DNA from: Clostridiaceae bacterium
GTDB lineage: Bacteria; Bacillota; Clostridia; Lachnospirales; Lachnospiraceae
Assembly: GCA_902363735.1 (NCBI GenBank)
Contig: CABJBA010000005.1
Span: forward strand, 223,952 to 287,951
Length of the DNA: 64,000 nt
Direction: 5' to 3'
In this document: positions 1-8,186 of the stretch, in pieces
Layout of the letters: every line of letters begins with the position of its first letter
Numbering within the stretch: position 1 is the first letter of the stretch
Translations under genes and position numbers: made by a program
Notes under the pieces: model-generated
Database searches by the model: none
What the model was told of the DNA's origin: nothing
Seen by the model: only the letters and a program-made list of their open reading frames with translations

Positions 1-2
1 GA

Positions 3-494
3 CTTACGGTTCTGGAAAATGTGATGTGCGCCTTTGATCCTCAAGCGAAATACTCTCTTATAGGAGGCCTTCTTCCAACTCCCAAGCGTAAAAGCGAGGA
101 AAAGCGGGGAATTGAACTTTGTGAACACTATCTGGAAATGGTAGGCATGGCAGATTATAAAGATGAAAGGCCGGAAAATCTTGCTTACGGCATGCAGAGG
201 CGCATTGAAATTGCCAGGGCATTGACCTGTGCCCCTAAGGTGCTGCTCTTGGACGAGCCGGCTGCCGGGCTGAATCCTACAGAGGTTCAGGAACTGACAG
301 AACTGATTTCAACCCTTTCTAAGGATATCGGGTTTGCAATACTTTTAATTGAGCATAGACTTGAAATGGTTATGAGCATTTCCCATGTTATTCATGTCCA
401 AAATTTTGGAAAGACCATTGCAGTAGGCACTCCTGCCGAAGTACAGAGAAATCCGGAAGTAATTGAGGCGTATTTAGGAAAGGAGGAGAGCTGA
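3..494 (+). CDS. livG: Liv-type ABC transporter ATP-binding protein LivG (5' end outside window)
   Basis: ATPase subunit of a branched-chain amino-acid-type (HAAT) ABC importer; it acts at the inner face of the membrane with LivF, two permeases and a binding protein. Only the last 163 residues are inside the window. The reading frame is open to the left edge (LTVLENVM...), so Walker A lies upstream. Visible motifs are the ABC signature in its LivG form (LAYGMQRRIEIARAL), Walker B (VLLLDEPAAG) and the H-loop (LLIEHRLEMV). It ends 1 nt before livF, so they are co-transcribed. Liv transporters also carry aromatic acids, amides and other small acids, so the substrate here need not be an amino acid. 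The catabolic genes that follow suggest it imports their substrate. Confidence 0.9.
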   Translation, partial: LTVLENVMCAFDPQAKYSLIGGLLPTPKRKSEEKRGIELCEHYLEMVGMADYKDERPENLAYGMQRRIEIARALTCAPKVLLLDEPAAGLNPTEVQELTELISTLSKDIGFAILLIEHRLEMVMSISHVIHVQNFGKTIAVGTPAEVQRNPEVIEAYLGKEES

Positions 495-495
495 C

Positions 496-1200
496 ATGGC
501 AATGTTAAAAGTAACGGATTTAAGTGTTTCCTACGGACATGTGAAGGCACTGAAAAATGTCCATGTAGAAGCTGACGAAGGACAGATTGTCAGCATTATC
601 GGTTCCAACGGAGCTGGAAAAAGCTCCCTTCTGCGTACTATTTCCGGTCTGGTCAAACCGGCGGAGGGAACCATTGAATTTCTTGGGGAACCTATACCGG
701 CTAAACCCAGCAAAATTGTTGCAAAGGGAATTGTGCATGTACCGGAAGGCCGCAGAACTTTTTCAGGCCTTACCATCCGGGATAACCTTTTGGTCGGAGG
801 GTATTTACATAGTAGAAAACAGCTGGAAAAAGATATAGAAGAGCAGTTTAAGCGATTCCCTATTTTAAAAGAGCGGGAGCATCAGTTTGCCGGAACTCTT
901 TCGGGTGGGGAGCAGCAGATGCTGGCCATCAGCAGAGGACTTATGGAACATCCAAAGATTTTGCTGTTGGATGAACCGAGTCTGGGTCTTGCGCCGATTA
1001 TCGTAAATCAGATTTACGATTTGATTAAAGAGATCCGGGATTCGGGAATCACTGTACTGCTGGTGGAACAGAATGCGAGAAAAGCCCTTTCTATCTGCGA
1101 TAAAGCATGTATTCTGGAAAACGGCATGGTTAATATCTGCGGAACCGGAGAGGAACTGCTAAAGTCTGATGTTGTAAGAAAGGCTTATCTTGGAGGCTGA
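496..1200 (+). CDS. livF: Liv-type ABC transporter ATP-binding protein LivF
   Basis: Second ATPase of the Liv-type importer, 234 residues, a normal length for LivF. Walker A is at residues 36-43 (GSNGAGKS), the signature LSGGEQQ at 135-141 and Walker B ILLLDEP at 155-161. The switch region reads LLVEQN, with Gln where many ABC ATPases have His, which is typical of LivF. An AGGAGAG ribosome binding site lies inside the end of livG. It is followed after 32 nt by the dehydratase gene, which has its own AGGAGG site, so importer and catabolic genes probably form one transcription unit. Confidence 0.93.
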   Translation: MAMLKVTDLSVSYGHVKALKNVHVEADEGQIVSIIGSNGAGKSSLLRTISGLVKPAEGTIEFLGEPIPAKPSKIVAKGIVHVPEGRRTFSGLTIRDNLLVGGYLHSRKQLEKDIEEQFKRFPILKEREHQFAGTLSGGEQQMLAISRGLMEHPKILLLDEPSLGLAPIIVNQIYDLIKEIRDSGITVLLVEQNARKALSICDKACILENGMVNICGTGEELLKSDVVRKAYLGG

Positions 1201-1232
1201 TAAACTGCCTTAAGTAAGAACAGGAGGATAAC

Positions 1233-2891
1233 GTGATACGTCAATGGAATGAAGAATCTCTTGATCACCGTAATACGCTGCTATATGCAATGGGAATAAC
1301 ACCTGAGGAGGCAAAAAGGCCTGTGATCGGCTTGGTTAACTCCTGGAATGAGATGAATCCCGGACATTATCCTTTTAAGGATGTCATTGCAGAGATGAAA
1401 GAAGAAATTTACCAGGCAGGAGGGCTTGCGCTGGAGCTTCCCATAACAGGAATCTGTGACGGAATCTGCTCCAATACGCCGGGGGACCGGTACACGCTTC
1501 CGGCCAGAGACTTGGTATCCAGTGAAGTAGAAACAGTTGCAGAATTAAATATGCTGGAAGGCATGATCATTATGGCAACCTGTGACAAAGTGGTTCCAGG
1601 CATGGTTATGGGAGCTTTAAGAGTTAATATTCCGACGGTCATGTTCACAGGCGGATATATGGCTGCGGGTCATTACAAAGGAAAAATGCTGACCCTGACT
1701 CATACAAAGCAGGCTTATGCAGCCTATGTTGCAGGTGATATGAGTGAGGAAGACTACAAGGGAATCGTAAAGAATGCCTGTCCGACTCCGGGTGCATGTC
1801 CATTTATGGGAACAGCTAATACCATGTGTGCCATGGCTGAAGTCTTAGGTTTTTCCCCCCACGGCAATGCCAGCGTACGCAGCCAGACGCCGCAGTGGCA
1901 TGAAATGGCAAAAGAGGCGGCTAAAAAGATTGTAGAAGCAGTAAAAGAAGAGAAGCGTCCCAGTGATTTTATTGAGCAGAAAAGTTTTGAAAACGTTGTG
2001 CGGTATATGATGGCAACAGGTGGATCTACCAATAGTTTGCTTCACATTCCGGCGATTGCCCGCCAGATAAAATGTGATATTGTACCGGAAACCTTTGATG
2101 AAATCAGCCGTGAAGTGCCGGTTGTCAGCACGATTTACCCTAATCATCCCACATACACCATGGAGGAGTTTGACGGAGCTGGAGGGCTGGGGGCTGTTGT
2201 GAAGGAACTGGCAGCTGCAGGAAAAATAGATACGTCTGCAGGAGGAATGTTCGGAACACTGGGGCATAAAGCGGCGCTTGCTGAAAATAAAGATACTAAT
2301 GTCATTTATCCGGTAGAAAAACCGATTCATGAACAGGGAGGACTTGCCGTTCTTCACGGAAATATCGGAACGGATAGTGCTATTGTCAAATTCAGCGCCG
2401 TAGATCCGGCAGCCTGGAAGTTTTCAGGACCGGCAAAGTGTTATGATTCTCAGGATGATGCCTGGAATGCCATTTTAAAAGATGAAATCGTGGCTGGAGA
2501 CGTTGTGGTGATCCGGTATGAAGGCCCTAAGGGAAGCCCTGGAATGCCTCATATGGAGACTTTTATGGCGGCTGTTTTGGGAAAAGGGCTGGGAAGCAAA
2601 CTGGCGCTGGTTTCCGATGGCAGATTTTCAGGCGCAACGGGAGGTCTTGCTATCGGACATGTGAGCCCGGAAGCCTATGAAGGAGGAAATCTGGCCTTTA
2701 TTAAAGACGGTGATATGATCCATATAGACATCGAGGCGAGAATACTGTCTGCAGAAGTGACAGAAGAGGAATTGGCAGAGAGAAAGAAGGACTTTAAACC
2801 TGTTCACAAACCGGCTTCCGGATGGTTAAATCTTTACCGCAAAAACTGTACCTCAGCACACAGGGGTGCAACCGTGTATTGGGACGATTGA
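1233..2891 (+). CDS. IlvD/Edd family dehydratase (dihydroxy-acid or sugar-acid dehydratase)
   Basis: Fe-S dehydratase of 552 residues, the usual size for the IlvD/Edd family, which dehydrates 2,3-dihydroxy acids to 2-oxo-3-deoxy acids. The GTG start follows an AGGAGG site. Visible family motifs are [10 protein letters not shown] near residue 37, CDGIC (75-79), CDKVVPG with Cys117, and [11 protein letters not shown] with Cys189; Cys117 and Cys189 are the expected cluster ligands. Members act either in valine/isoleucine synthesis or on sugar acids such as arabinonate, xylonate and gluconate. No ilvBNCE genes are near, while a transporter, an epimerase-like protein and several oxidoreductases are. 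A catabolic sugar-acid role is therefore preferred, but it is an inference. Confidence 0.88.
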   Translation: MIRQWNEESLDHRNTLLYAMGITPEEAKRPVIGLVNSWNEMNPGHYPFKDVIAEMKEEIYQAGGLALELPITGICDGICSNTPGDRYTLPARDLVSSEVETVAELNMLEGMIIMATCDKVVPGMVMGALRVNIPTVMFTGGYMAAGHYKGKMLTLTHTKQAYAAYVAGDMSEEDYKGIVKNACPTPGACPFMGTANTMCAMAEVLGFSPHGNASVRSQTPQWHEMAKEAAKKIVEAVKEEKRPSDFIEQKSFENVVRYMMATGGSTNSLLHIPAIARQIKCDIVPETFDEISREVPVVSTIYPNHPTYTMEEFDGAGGLGAVVKELAAAGKIDTSAGGMFGTLGHKAALAENKDTNVIYPVEKPIHEQGGLAVLHGNIGTDSAIVKFSAVDPAAWKFSGPAKCYDSQDDAWNAILKDEIVAGDVVVIRYEGPKGSPGMPHMETFMAAVLGKGLGSKLALVSDGRFSGATGGLAIGHVSPEAYEGGNLAFIKDGDMIHIDIEARILSAEVTEEELAERKKDFKPVHKPASGWLNLYRKNCTSAHRGATVYWDD

Positions 2892-2932
2892 TTATAAATT
2901 GACAGCATGCTGAAATTCCGTGTGTATTCTGG

Positions 2933-2986
2933 CAATATGTGATAAAATCAATTCAAAAGAATCCATATTATGGAATTCACATATTG
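2933..2986 (+). promoter_or_regulatory. Palindrome-rich leader of the lacI-type gene (possible operator)
   Basis: The 106-nt gap before the LacI gene holds a perfect 9-bp inverted repeat, CAATATGTG (2933-2941) and CACATATTG (2978-2986), and inside it a 13-bp palindrome TCCATA-T-TATGGA (2962-2974). A TTGACA lies at 2899-2904. This looks like an autoregulatory site or mRNA hairpin upstream of a regulator inside the operon. It lacks the central CG usual in LacI operators, so the assignment is weak. Confidence 0.35.
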
Positions 2987-2997
2987 AGGTGATTAGG

Positions 2998-4011
2998 ATG
3001 ACAAATATTAAAATGGTTGCGGAATTGGCAGGTGTTTCAGCTACCACCGTATCGAGAGTTTTAAGCGGAAAAAGTTATGTAAGTGACGACACCCGTGTAC
3101 GGGTCATGGAGGCCATCCAGAAAACTGGATACAGCCCCAATGTTATGGCAAAAGGGCTGAAGATGGGCAGAACCAACACCATTGCTCTTATGCTGCCGGA
3201 TATACAGAACCTTATTTTCCCCATGATTACCCGGGGAGTGGAGGACACGGCAAGAAAGAAAAATTACACAGTCATTTTGTGCAATACGGATGAGAACAGC
3301 GTTGTTGAAAAAGACTATATTTCTACCATGAAATCCCGTCTGGTAGACGGATTTCTGGTAGGTTCCATGCTTCCAAACTCAATTCATATAAGAAATCTCC
3401 GTGCAGAAGGATTTCCCCTTGTATTGATAAATCGATTTTATGCCCAGGATGAGGGAAAAATAGATATTGTATCCATAGACAACTTTAAATCAGCTTACAA
3501 TGGTGTCCGGTATTTAATCAGTTCCGGACATAAAAAAATCGCCTTGGCACTGGGGAGAGAAAATCTTTACTTATACAACGAGCGCTACCGGGGATATCGG
3601 GCTGCTCTTAAGGATCATAATATCCCTTATAATGAAAATCTGGTTATGAGAGAGGCAACGGGAAGCGATAATTTTTACAGCATGACACAGGCTTTGATGA
3701 GTTCAGAAGACAGGCCGGATGCGATTTTTGCAACCAGTGATCCGAAGGCATTTGTTGTTCTTCACGCCCTTCATGAGATGGGTGTTCGGATTCCCCAGGA
3801 CATTTCTGTTCTCAGCTTTGATAATGTAACTCTTTCGGGGATGGTGGAGCCTCCTCTTTCCACCATAGCGCAGCCATTTTACGATATCGGTGTAAGGGCG
3901 ACCAATAATTTGATTCACCAGATTCAGTACAAGGGTGAAAAAGGTGTGCTTCCGCAGCCCTTAAAAGAGATGCTGGAAACAGATTTGATTATAAGGGCAT
4001 CAACGAGATAG
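2998..4011 (+). CDS. LacI family transcriptional regulator
   Basis: DNA-binding regulator of 337 residues when started at the ATG at 2998, which has a GAGGTG site and begins directly with the LacI helix-turn-helix (MTNIKMVAELAGVSATTVSRVLSG). A longer in-frame start at 2920 would add 26 unrelated residues and is rejected. The hinge (YSPNVMAKGL) is followed by a periplasmic-binding-protein-like sensor domain (IALMLPDIQNLIF...) that should bind a sugar or sugar acid. It sits inside the catabolic cluster between the dehydratase and the epimerase-like gene, so it most likely controls these genes in response to the substrate or an intermediate. Confidence 0.9.
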   Translation: MTNIKMVAELAGVSATTVSRVLSGKSYVSDDTRVRVMEAIQKTGYSPNVMAKGLKMGRTNTIALMLPDIQNLIFPMITRGVEDTARKKNYTVILCNTDENSVVEKDYISTMKSRLVDGFLVGSMLPNSIHIRNLRAEGFPLVLINRFYAQDEGKIDIVSIDNFKSAYNGVRYLISSGHKKIALALGRENLYLYNERYRGYRAALKDHNIPYNENLVMREATGSDNFYSMTQALMSSEDRPDAIFATSDPKAFVVLHALHEMGVRIPQDISVLSFDNVTLSGMVEPPLSTIAQPFYDIGVRATNNLIHQIQYKGEKGVLPQPLKEMLETDLIIRASTR

Positions 4012-4022
4012 GAGAGAAATAT

Positions 4023-4862
4023 ATGGGAAACCGCCTGGGGATTAATCTTTGGAACTGGGTAAATGAACTTGGGCCCCAATGCTCGGGACTGGCTGAAAAG
4101 GCTTTTAAAATGGGATTTACAGCAGTGGAACTTCCCATGACCGTTTCGGAGCTTCCTCCAAAACTGGCAGATGAAATCCATTCCCTGGATCTGGAAGTGA
4201 GTCTTTGTGCTTCCCTTGGAGCGGGGCGTGACCTTTCCAGTTTTGATGAGACGGTTCGTCAGAATACGATGGAATACATGGTTGGCTGTCTTAAATCGGC
4301 AGAGGCTGTTTCTGCAAAAGTGTTTGCCGGACCTCTTTACACAGGAGGAGGAAAAAGACACTTGCTTTCTGAAGAGGACAAAAAGAGGGAATGGGAGCTT
4401 GCGGTAATGGGAATCCGTAAAGTTTCCGCTATCGCAAAGGAATGCGGAGTGCGGCTCGCCCTTGAACCCTTGAACCGTTACAGAACCAGTGTGATCAATA
4501 CGGCGTCCCAGGCATTAAAACTGGTTTCTGATATTGGAGAAGAAAATGTAGGTGTACATTTTGATTCCTATCAGGCTGGAATTGAAGAAGACAGCGTGAC
4601 GGATGCATTTGAAGCGGTATTAAAGAAGGGAAAGCTGTACCATTTTCATGCCTGTTCCAACAACAGGGGAGTTCCCGGACAGGGATTTTTACCATGGGAA
4701 GATTTATGGAGCTTGATGCGTACATACGATTATAGCCAGCATATTACAATGGAAACATTTGTGGCCGGCGGATTTGACGCGGGCTGGATTGAGTCTGGAA
4801 AGAGCCGGGATGAGATTGCTGAGTCAGGAATCCGTTATATGAGACAGCACGATTGGCACTAA
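4023..4862 (+). CDS. Sugar phosphate isomerase/epimerase-type TIM barrel, ketose 3-epimerase-like
   Basis: Protein of 279 residues with the xylose-isomerase-like (AP endonuclease 2) TIM barrel. The metal-binding pattern of D-tagatose/D-psicose 3-epimerases is visible: Glu148 (ALEPLNRY), Asp181 (HFDSYQ), His207/His209 with Arg215 (YHFHACSNNRGVPGQG) and Glu244 (METF). The 33-residue spacing of the Glu and Asp matches that family. The same fold also includes IolI/IolE, hydroxypyruvate isomerase and 3-dehydroshikimate dehydratase, so epimerisation at C3 of a ketose is the best guess, not a certainty. GGAGAG site; it starts 11 nt after lacI and is 18 nt before the ene-reductase gene. Confidence 0.8.
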   Translation: MGNRLGINLWNWVNELGPQCSGLAEKAFKMGFTAVELPMTVSELPPKLADEIHSLDLEVSLCASLGAGRDLSSFDETVRQNTMEYMVGCLKSAEAVSAKVFAGPLYTGGGKRHLLSEEDKKREWELAVMGIRKVSAIAKECGVRLALEPLNRYRTSVINTASQALKLVSDIGEENVGVHFDSYQAGIEEDSVTDAFEAVLKKGKLYHFHACSNNRGVPGQGFLPWEDLWSLMRTYDYSQHITMETFVAGGFDAGWIESGKSRDEIAESGIRYMRQHDWH

Positions 4863-4880
4863 AAATAAGGAGACTTTAGA

Positions 4881-6251
4881 ATGGCATCACATGAAAAATT
4901 TAACTTTAAAACACTGGATGAGGTGAAAGAGAAAGCAGAATCTCTCGGTGTGAACATAAAATTCAGTGAAGATTTATCTCTGCTTCACAAGGAAGTAAAA
5001 GTGGGAAAACGGGTTGCGCCCAATGCAATAGCAGTTCTTCCAATGGAAGGCTGCGATTCCAATCCGGATGGGTCTCCCTCTGAACTGGTGGAGAGGAGAT
5101 ACAAAAGATTTGCCGAAGGCGGAGCAGGACTTCTTTGGTGGGAGGCTTGTGCGGTTGTAGTTGAAGGCCGGGCTAACCCCCTTCAGATGATGCTGACAAG
5201 GGAGAACTTAATTCAGTTTAAAGGGGTTCTGGAACGCTGTAACCAATCAGCGGCTGACCGCAATGGAATAAAGCCTCTCAATATTTTGCAGCTGACACAT
5301 TCGGGACGTTATTCCAGGCCGGAAGGCCATAAGGGAGCACCTTTGGTTCCCCAGCATGATCCGATTTTAGATCCCAGAGTGGGACTTGCAGCAGATGGAC
5401 CAGTGGTGACAGATGAATACCTGGACAATTTGACTGCTCATTATGTGGAAAGTGCAGTTCTGGCCAAAGAAGCCGGTTTTGATGGCGTGGATATAAAGAA
5501 CTGTCACCGTTACCTTTTAAGCGAACTGATTGCAAGCCACACCAGAGAGGGAAAATACGGCGGAAGCTTTGAAAACAGAAGCCGGTTCCTGCGTCAGACC
5601 ATCCGGGCAGTCCGTGAGGCTGTAGGAGAAGACTTTATTATAGCCTGTCGTTTTAATGTATTTGACGCCCATCCCTATCCCTATGGCTTTGGATGTGATA
5701 AAGAAGATATGTGGAAATTTGACCCTGCTGAGCCCGTGGCTCTTGTGCGGATGCTGGTGGAGGAGGGAGTTGACCTTTTAAGTAATTCTGCGGGAAATCC
5801 CTATTATATTTATCCCCAGGTCACAAGACCTTTTGATTTATCCAGCATGGGAATTCCGACTCCGGATGAGCATCCGATTGAAAGCATGGCCAGGCTGTTT
5901 GAATTTACGAGACAGATTCAGAAGGCGGCAGGCGATGTGCCTGTTGTGGGAAATGGCTACACATGGCTGCGACAGTTTCTTCCCTTTGCAGGAGCGGCGA
6001 ACCTGGCTGACGGAAGCTGCAAATTTGTTGGGTTAGGACGTTCCAGCTTTGCCTATCCGGACGCACCCCGTGATATTCTCTTAGATGGAGAGATGAATCC
6101 CAAGCAGTGCTGCGTCACCTGCTCAAAGTGCACCCAGATTATGAGAGACCACGGCAGAACCGGCTGTATCATTAAAGACAGTAAAATCTATGCGGATTTT
6201 TACAAGGAGTACAGAGAGGAAGCCTCAAAGCGTGAACTTAGTTTCCAATGA
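4881..6251 (+). CDS. NADH:flavin oxidoreductase (old yellow enzyme family) with C-terminal Cys cluster
   Basis: FMN-dependent ene-reductase-type TIM barrel of 456 residues. It shows the 2,4-dienoyl-CoA reductase-like segments LQLTHSGRYS, GVDIKNCHRYLLSEL and YGGSFENRSRFL. After the barrel there is a Cys motif C411-x2-C414-x2-C417-x11-C429 (a further Cys at 410), like the [4Fe-4S] site that links OYE barrels to a C-terminal FAD/NAD domain in dienoyl-CoA reductases and BaiCD-type enzymes. Here that domain is absent and the protein stops 27 residues after the last Cys. It probably reduces an activated C=C bond, receiving electrons through the Fe-S centre from a separate partner. AAGGAGA site. Its stop overlaps the first possible ATG of the next gene. 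Confidence 0.87.
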   Translation: MASHEKFNFKTLDEVKEKAESLGVNIKFSEDLSLLHKEVKVGKRVAPNAIAVLPMEGCDSNPDGSPSELVERRYKRFAEGGAGLLWWEACAVVVEGRANPLQMMLTRENLIQFKGVLERCNQSAADRNGIKPLNILQLTHSGRYSRPEGHKGAPLVPQHDPILDPRVGLAADGPVVTDEYLDNLTAHYVESAVLAKEAGFDGVDIKNCHRYLLSELIASHTREGKYGGSFENRSRFLRQTIRAVREAVGEDFIIACRFNVFDAHPYPYGFGCDKEDMWKFDPAEPVALVRMLVEEGVDLLSNSAGNPYYIYPQVTRPFDLSSMGIPTPDEHPIESMARLFEFTRQIQKAAGDVPVVGNGYTWLRQFLPFAGAANLADGSCKFVGLGRSSFAYPDAPRDILLDGEMNPKQCCVTCSKCTQIMRDHGRTGCIIKDSKIYADFYKEYREEASKRELSFQ

Positions 6252-6265
6252 AGGAGGACCGAAGC

Positions 6266-7294
6266 GTGAATGTAAAAATCAGCAGAATTGGAAAAGTAAC
6301 AGAGCCTATGAAATCGGTCATAGAGACAAGAGAAGTCATGTCTCCAAAAGCAGGCCAGGTTTTAATTAAAATAAAATCCAGTGCCATTTGCGGCAGCGAT
6401 ATTCATATTTTTAAAGGAAAACACCCTTCAGCCCCTCTTCCCATGACCATTGGACATGAATTCTCCGGAGATGTAGCTGAGGTAGGGGAAGGCGTTACCA
6501 GCGTGGCAGTGGGAGACCGGGTAACGGTAGAACCCTGCATTGTCTGCGGAACATGCGATGCCTGCCGTCATGGTGATTATGGATATTGTGAGAATATATC
6601 GTTTACATACAGGAACGGTGACGGAGCCATGGCGGATTATATCCTTATTAATGAGCCATATGTATATAAGCTTCCAGAATATCTGAACTATGATACAGGC
6701 TCTTTGATTGAGCCCTTAAGTGTTGCGGCTCATGCGGTACGCCGGGGGGATATCCGCCTTGGGGAGACTGTTCTCGTGATCGGGGCAGGAGCCATAGGAA
6801 TGCTGGTTGCTGCAATCTGCAGAAAAAGCGGAGCAGCCGAAGTAATTATTGCAGATCACTCTGATGACAGGCTGGCAGCAGCAGAAAAACTTGGTGCCAC
6901 CATGACAGTCAACTCCGGAAAAGTTAATCTGGAAGAGGAAATTTTCAGAATTACCAATGGAAAAGGCGTCGATAAGAGTTTTGAATGTGTTGGACTGGAA
7001 GCTACATTTTTACAGGCAATGATGACACTAAAGAAAAATGGCATGGCTACGATTATCGGAATCTTTGAAAACCCACGGATTAATATTCCTGCAAGCAGGT
7101 TTGTTACCCATGAGATAAAGATTCAGGGTGCCCAGGGATACTGCTGGGACTTCCCGATTGCGCTAAAAATTGCCAGAGAATTAGACCTTGAGCTTCTGAT
7201 CACCCATCATTTTTCCCTTGATGATATTCAGAAGGCTCTTGAAACTTGCCTTGACCGGAAATCGGGCAGTATTAAGGTCCTTTTACATCCGTAA
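6266..7294 (+). CDS. Zinc-dependent MDR-family dehydrogenase (sorbitol/threonine dehydrogenase-like)
   Basis: Medium-chain alcohol/polyol dehydrogenase, 342 residues from the GTG at 6266. That start is preferred because AAGGAGG lies 8 nt upstream; the in-frame ATG at 6248 overlaps the previous stop and has no such site. Catalytic zinc ligands are visible at Cys42 (CGSD) and His64-Glu65 (GHE). The structural zinc site is Cys94, 97, 100 and 108, and the NAD-binding motif is VIGAGAIGML. It should interconvert a secondary alcohol and a ketone on the pathway intermediate. Relatives include sorbitol, threonine and L-idonate dehydrogenases; the substrate cannot be read from sequence. Confidence 0.88.
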   Translation: MNVKISRIGKVTEPMKSVIETREVMSPKAGQVLIKIKSSAICGSDIHIFKGKHPSAPLPMTIGHEFSGDVAEVGEGVTSVAVGDRVTVEPCIVCGTCDACRHGDYGYCENISFTYRNGDGAMADYILINEPYVYKLPEYLNYDTGSLIEPLSVAAHAVRRGDIRLGETVLVIGAGAIGMLVAAICRKSGAAEVIIADHSDDRLAAAEKLGATMTVNSGKVNLEEEIFRITNGKGVDKSFECVGLEATFLQAMMTLKKNGMATIIGIFENPRINIPASRFVTHEIKIQGAQGYCWDFPIALKIARELDLELLITHHFSLDDIQKALETCLDRKSGSIKVLLHP

Positions 7295-7321
7295 AGGCAC
7301 GATTTAAGAGAAATATCCTGC

Positions 7322-7337
7322 GGTATGCCGGTATACC
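7322..7337. repeat. 16-bp near-palindrome between the MDR and SDR genes
   Basis: GGTATGCCGGTATACC is palindromic except for one G-T pair and lies in the 88-nt gap between the two dehydrogenase genes. It could be a secondary operator of the cluster's LacI regulator or a small mRNA hairpin. No promoter is obvious next to it. Confidence 0.3.
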
Positions 7338-7382
7338 TTTACCATGTATACGTGGGTGAATAGATGAAAGGTGATAGAGAAA

Positions 7383-8150
7383 GTGAAAAAGACAGCGATT
7401 GTAACAGGAGGAAGCCGGGGCATTGGATTTGCTATCGCCCACCAGCTGGGCCTTGACGGCTGCAATGTGGTCATCATGGCGACTTCTTCCGAAGCTAAAA
7501 ATAAAGAAAATCTGGATAAACTTAAAGATGACGGAATTGATTATCTGTATGTCCAGGGCAGCCTGGGAGATTCTAAAAGCAGAGAAGAACTTGTTAATAA
7601 AACAGTGGATAAGTATGGAGCCGTTCATATACTTGTCAATAACGCCGGTGTTGCTCCGACTGTAAGAGCAGATTTGTTAGAGATGTCAGAAGAAAGCTTT
7701 GACCGCGTTATGGACATTAATACAAAAGGAAATATGTTTCTGACTCAGGCAGTGGCAAAACAGATGCTGAAACAGCCTATGGAGGGAAAAAAACGGGGAA
7801 CAATTGTCAACATTTCTTCATGTTCAGCCGTTGTGTCCAGCATAAACCGGGGAGAGTACTGTGTTTCCAAGGCGGGAATATCAATGCTGACAACTCTTTA
7901 TGCGGACAGGCTTGCGGGAGATGGTATTTTCGTCTATGAAATCCGTCCGGGAGTCATTGCTACTGATATGACCAGCGGGGTGCATGAAAAGTATGACGGT
8001 CTTATTGAGCAGGGAGAATTCCCTATTGCAAGATGGGGAGCTTCAGAGGACGTGGCCAATGCGGTCAGTGCCTTCTGCGGAGATAAGTTCCTCTATACAA
8101 CAGGAAATCATATCGATGTGGATGGAGGCTTTCACATCCGAAGACTGTAA
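7383..8150 (+). CDS. Short-chain dehydrogenase/reductase (SDR, FabG-like)
   Basis: Classical SDR of about 255 residues. It has the cofactor motif TGGSRGIG at the N-terminus, NNAG in the middle, and the catalytic Ser-Tyr-Lys in NISSCSAV...YCVSKAG. The GTG at 7383 (MKKTAIVTGG) is chosen because AAAGGTG ends 9 nt before it; an in-frame GTG at 7371 would add four residues. It likely oxidises or reduces a hydroxyl on the pathway intermediate with NAD(P). It is the second dehydrogenase of the cluster, which suggests two carbinol centres or a two-step epimerisation or oxidation. Confidence 0.88.
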   Translation: MKKTAIVTGGSRGIGFAIAHQLGLDGCNVVIMATSSEAKNKENLDKLKDDGIDYLYVQGSLGDSKSREELVNKTVDKYGAVHILVNNAGVAPTVRADLLEMSEESFDRVMDINTKGNMFLTQAVAKQMLKQPMEGKKRGTIVNISSCSAVVSSINRGEYCVSKAGISMLTTLYADRLAGDGIFVYEIRPGVIATDMTSGVHEKYDGLIEQGEFPIARWGASEDVANAVSAFCGDKFLYTTGNHIDVDGGFHIRRL

Positions 8151-8186
8151 TAAGCCGTGTCAAATCTGCGGGGAAAGGTGGACTGT

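Noticed and set aside
520..838. Small frames opposite or inside livF, and similar shadow frames elsewhere
   Set aside because: They overlap well-supported genes, lack ribosome binding sites and show no protein-like patterns.
1233..2891. Biosynthetic ilvD for branched-chain amino acids
   Set aside because: No other ilv or leu genes are in the neighbourhood, and the gene is embedded in a catabolic cluster; the family alone does not decide.
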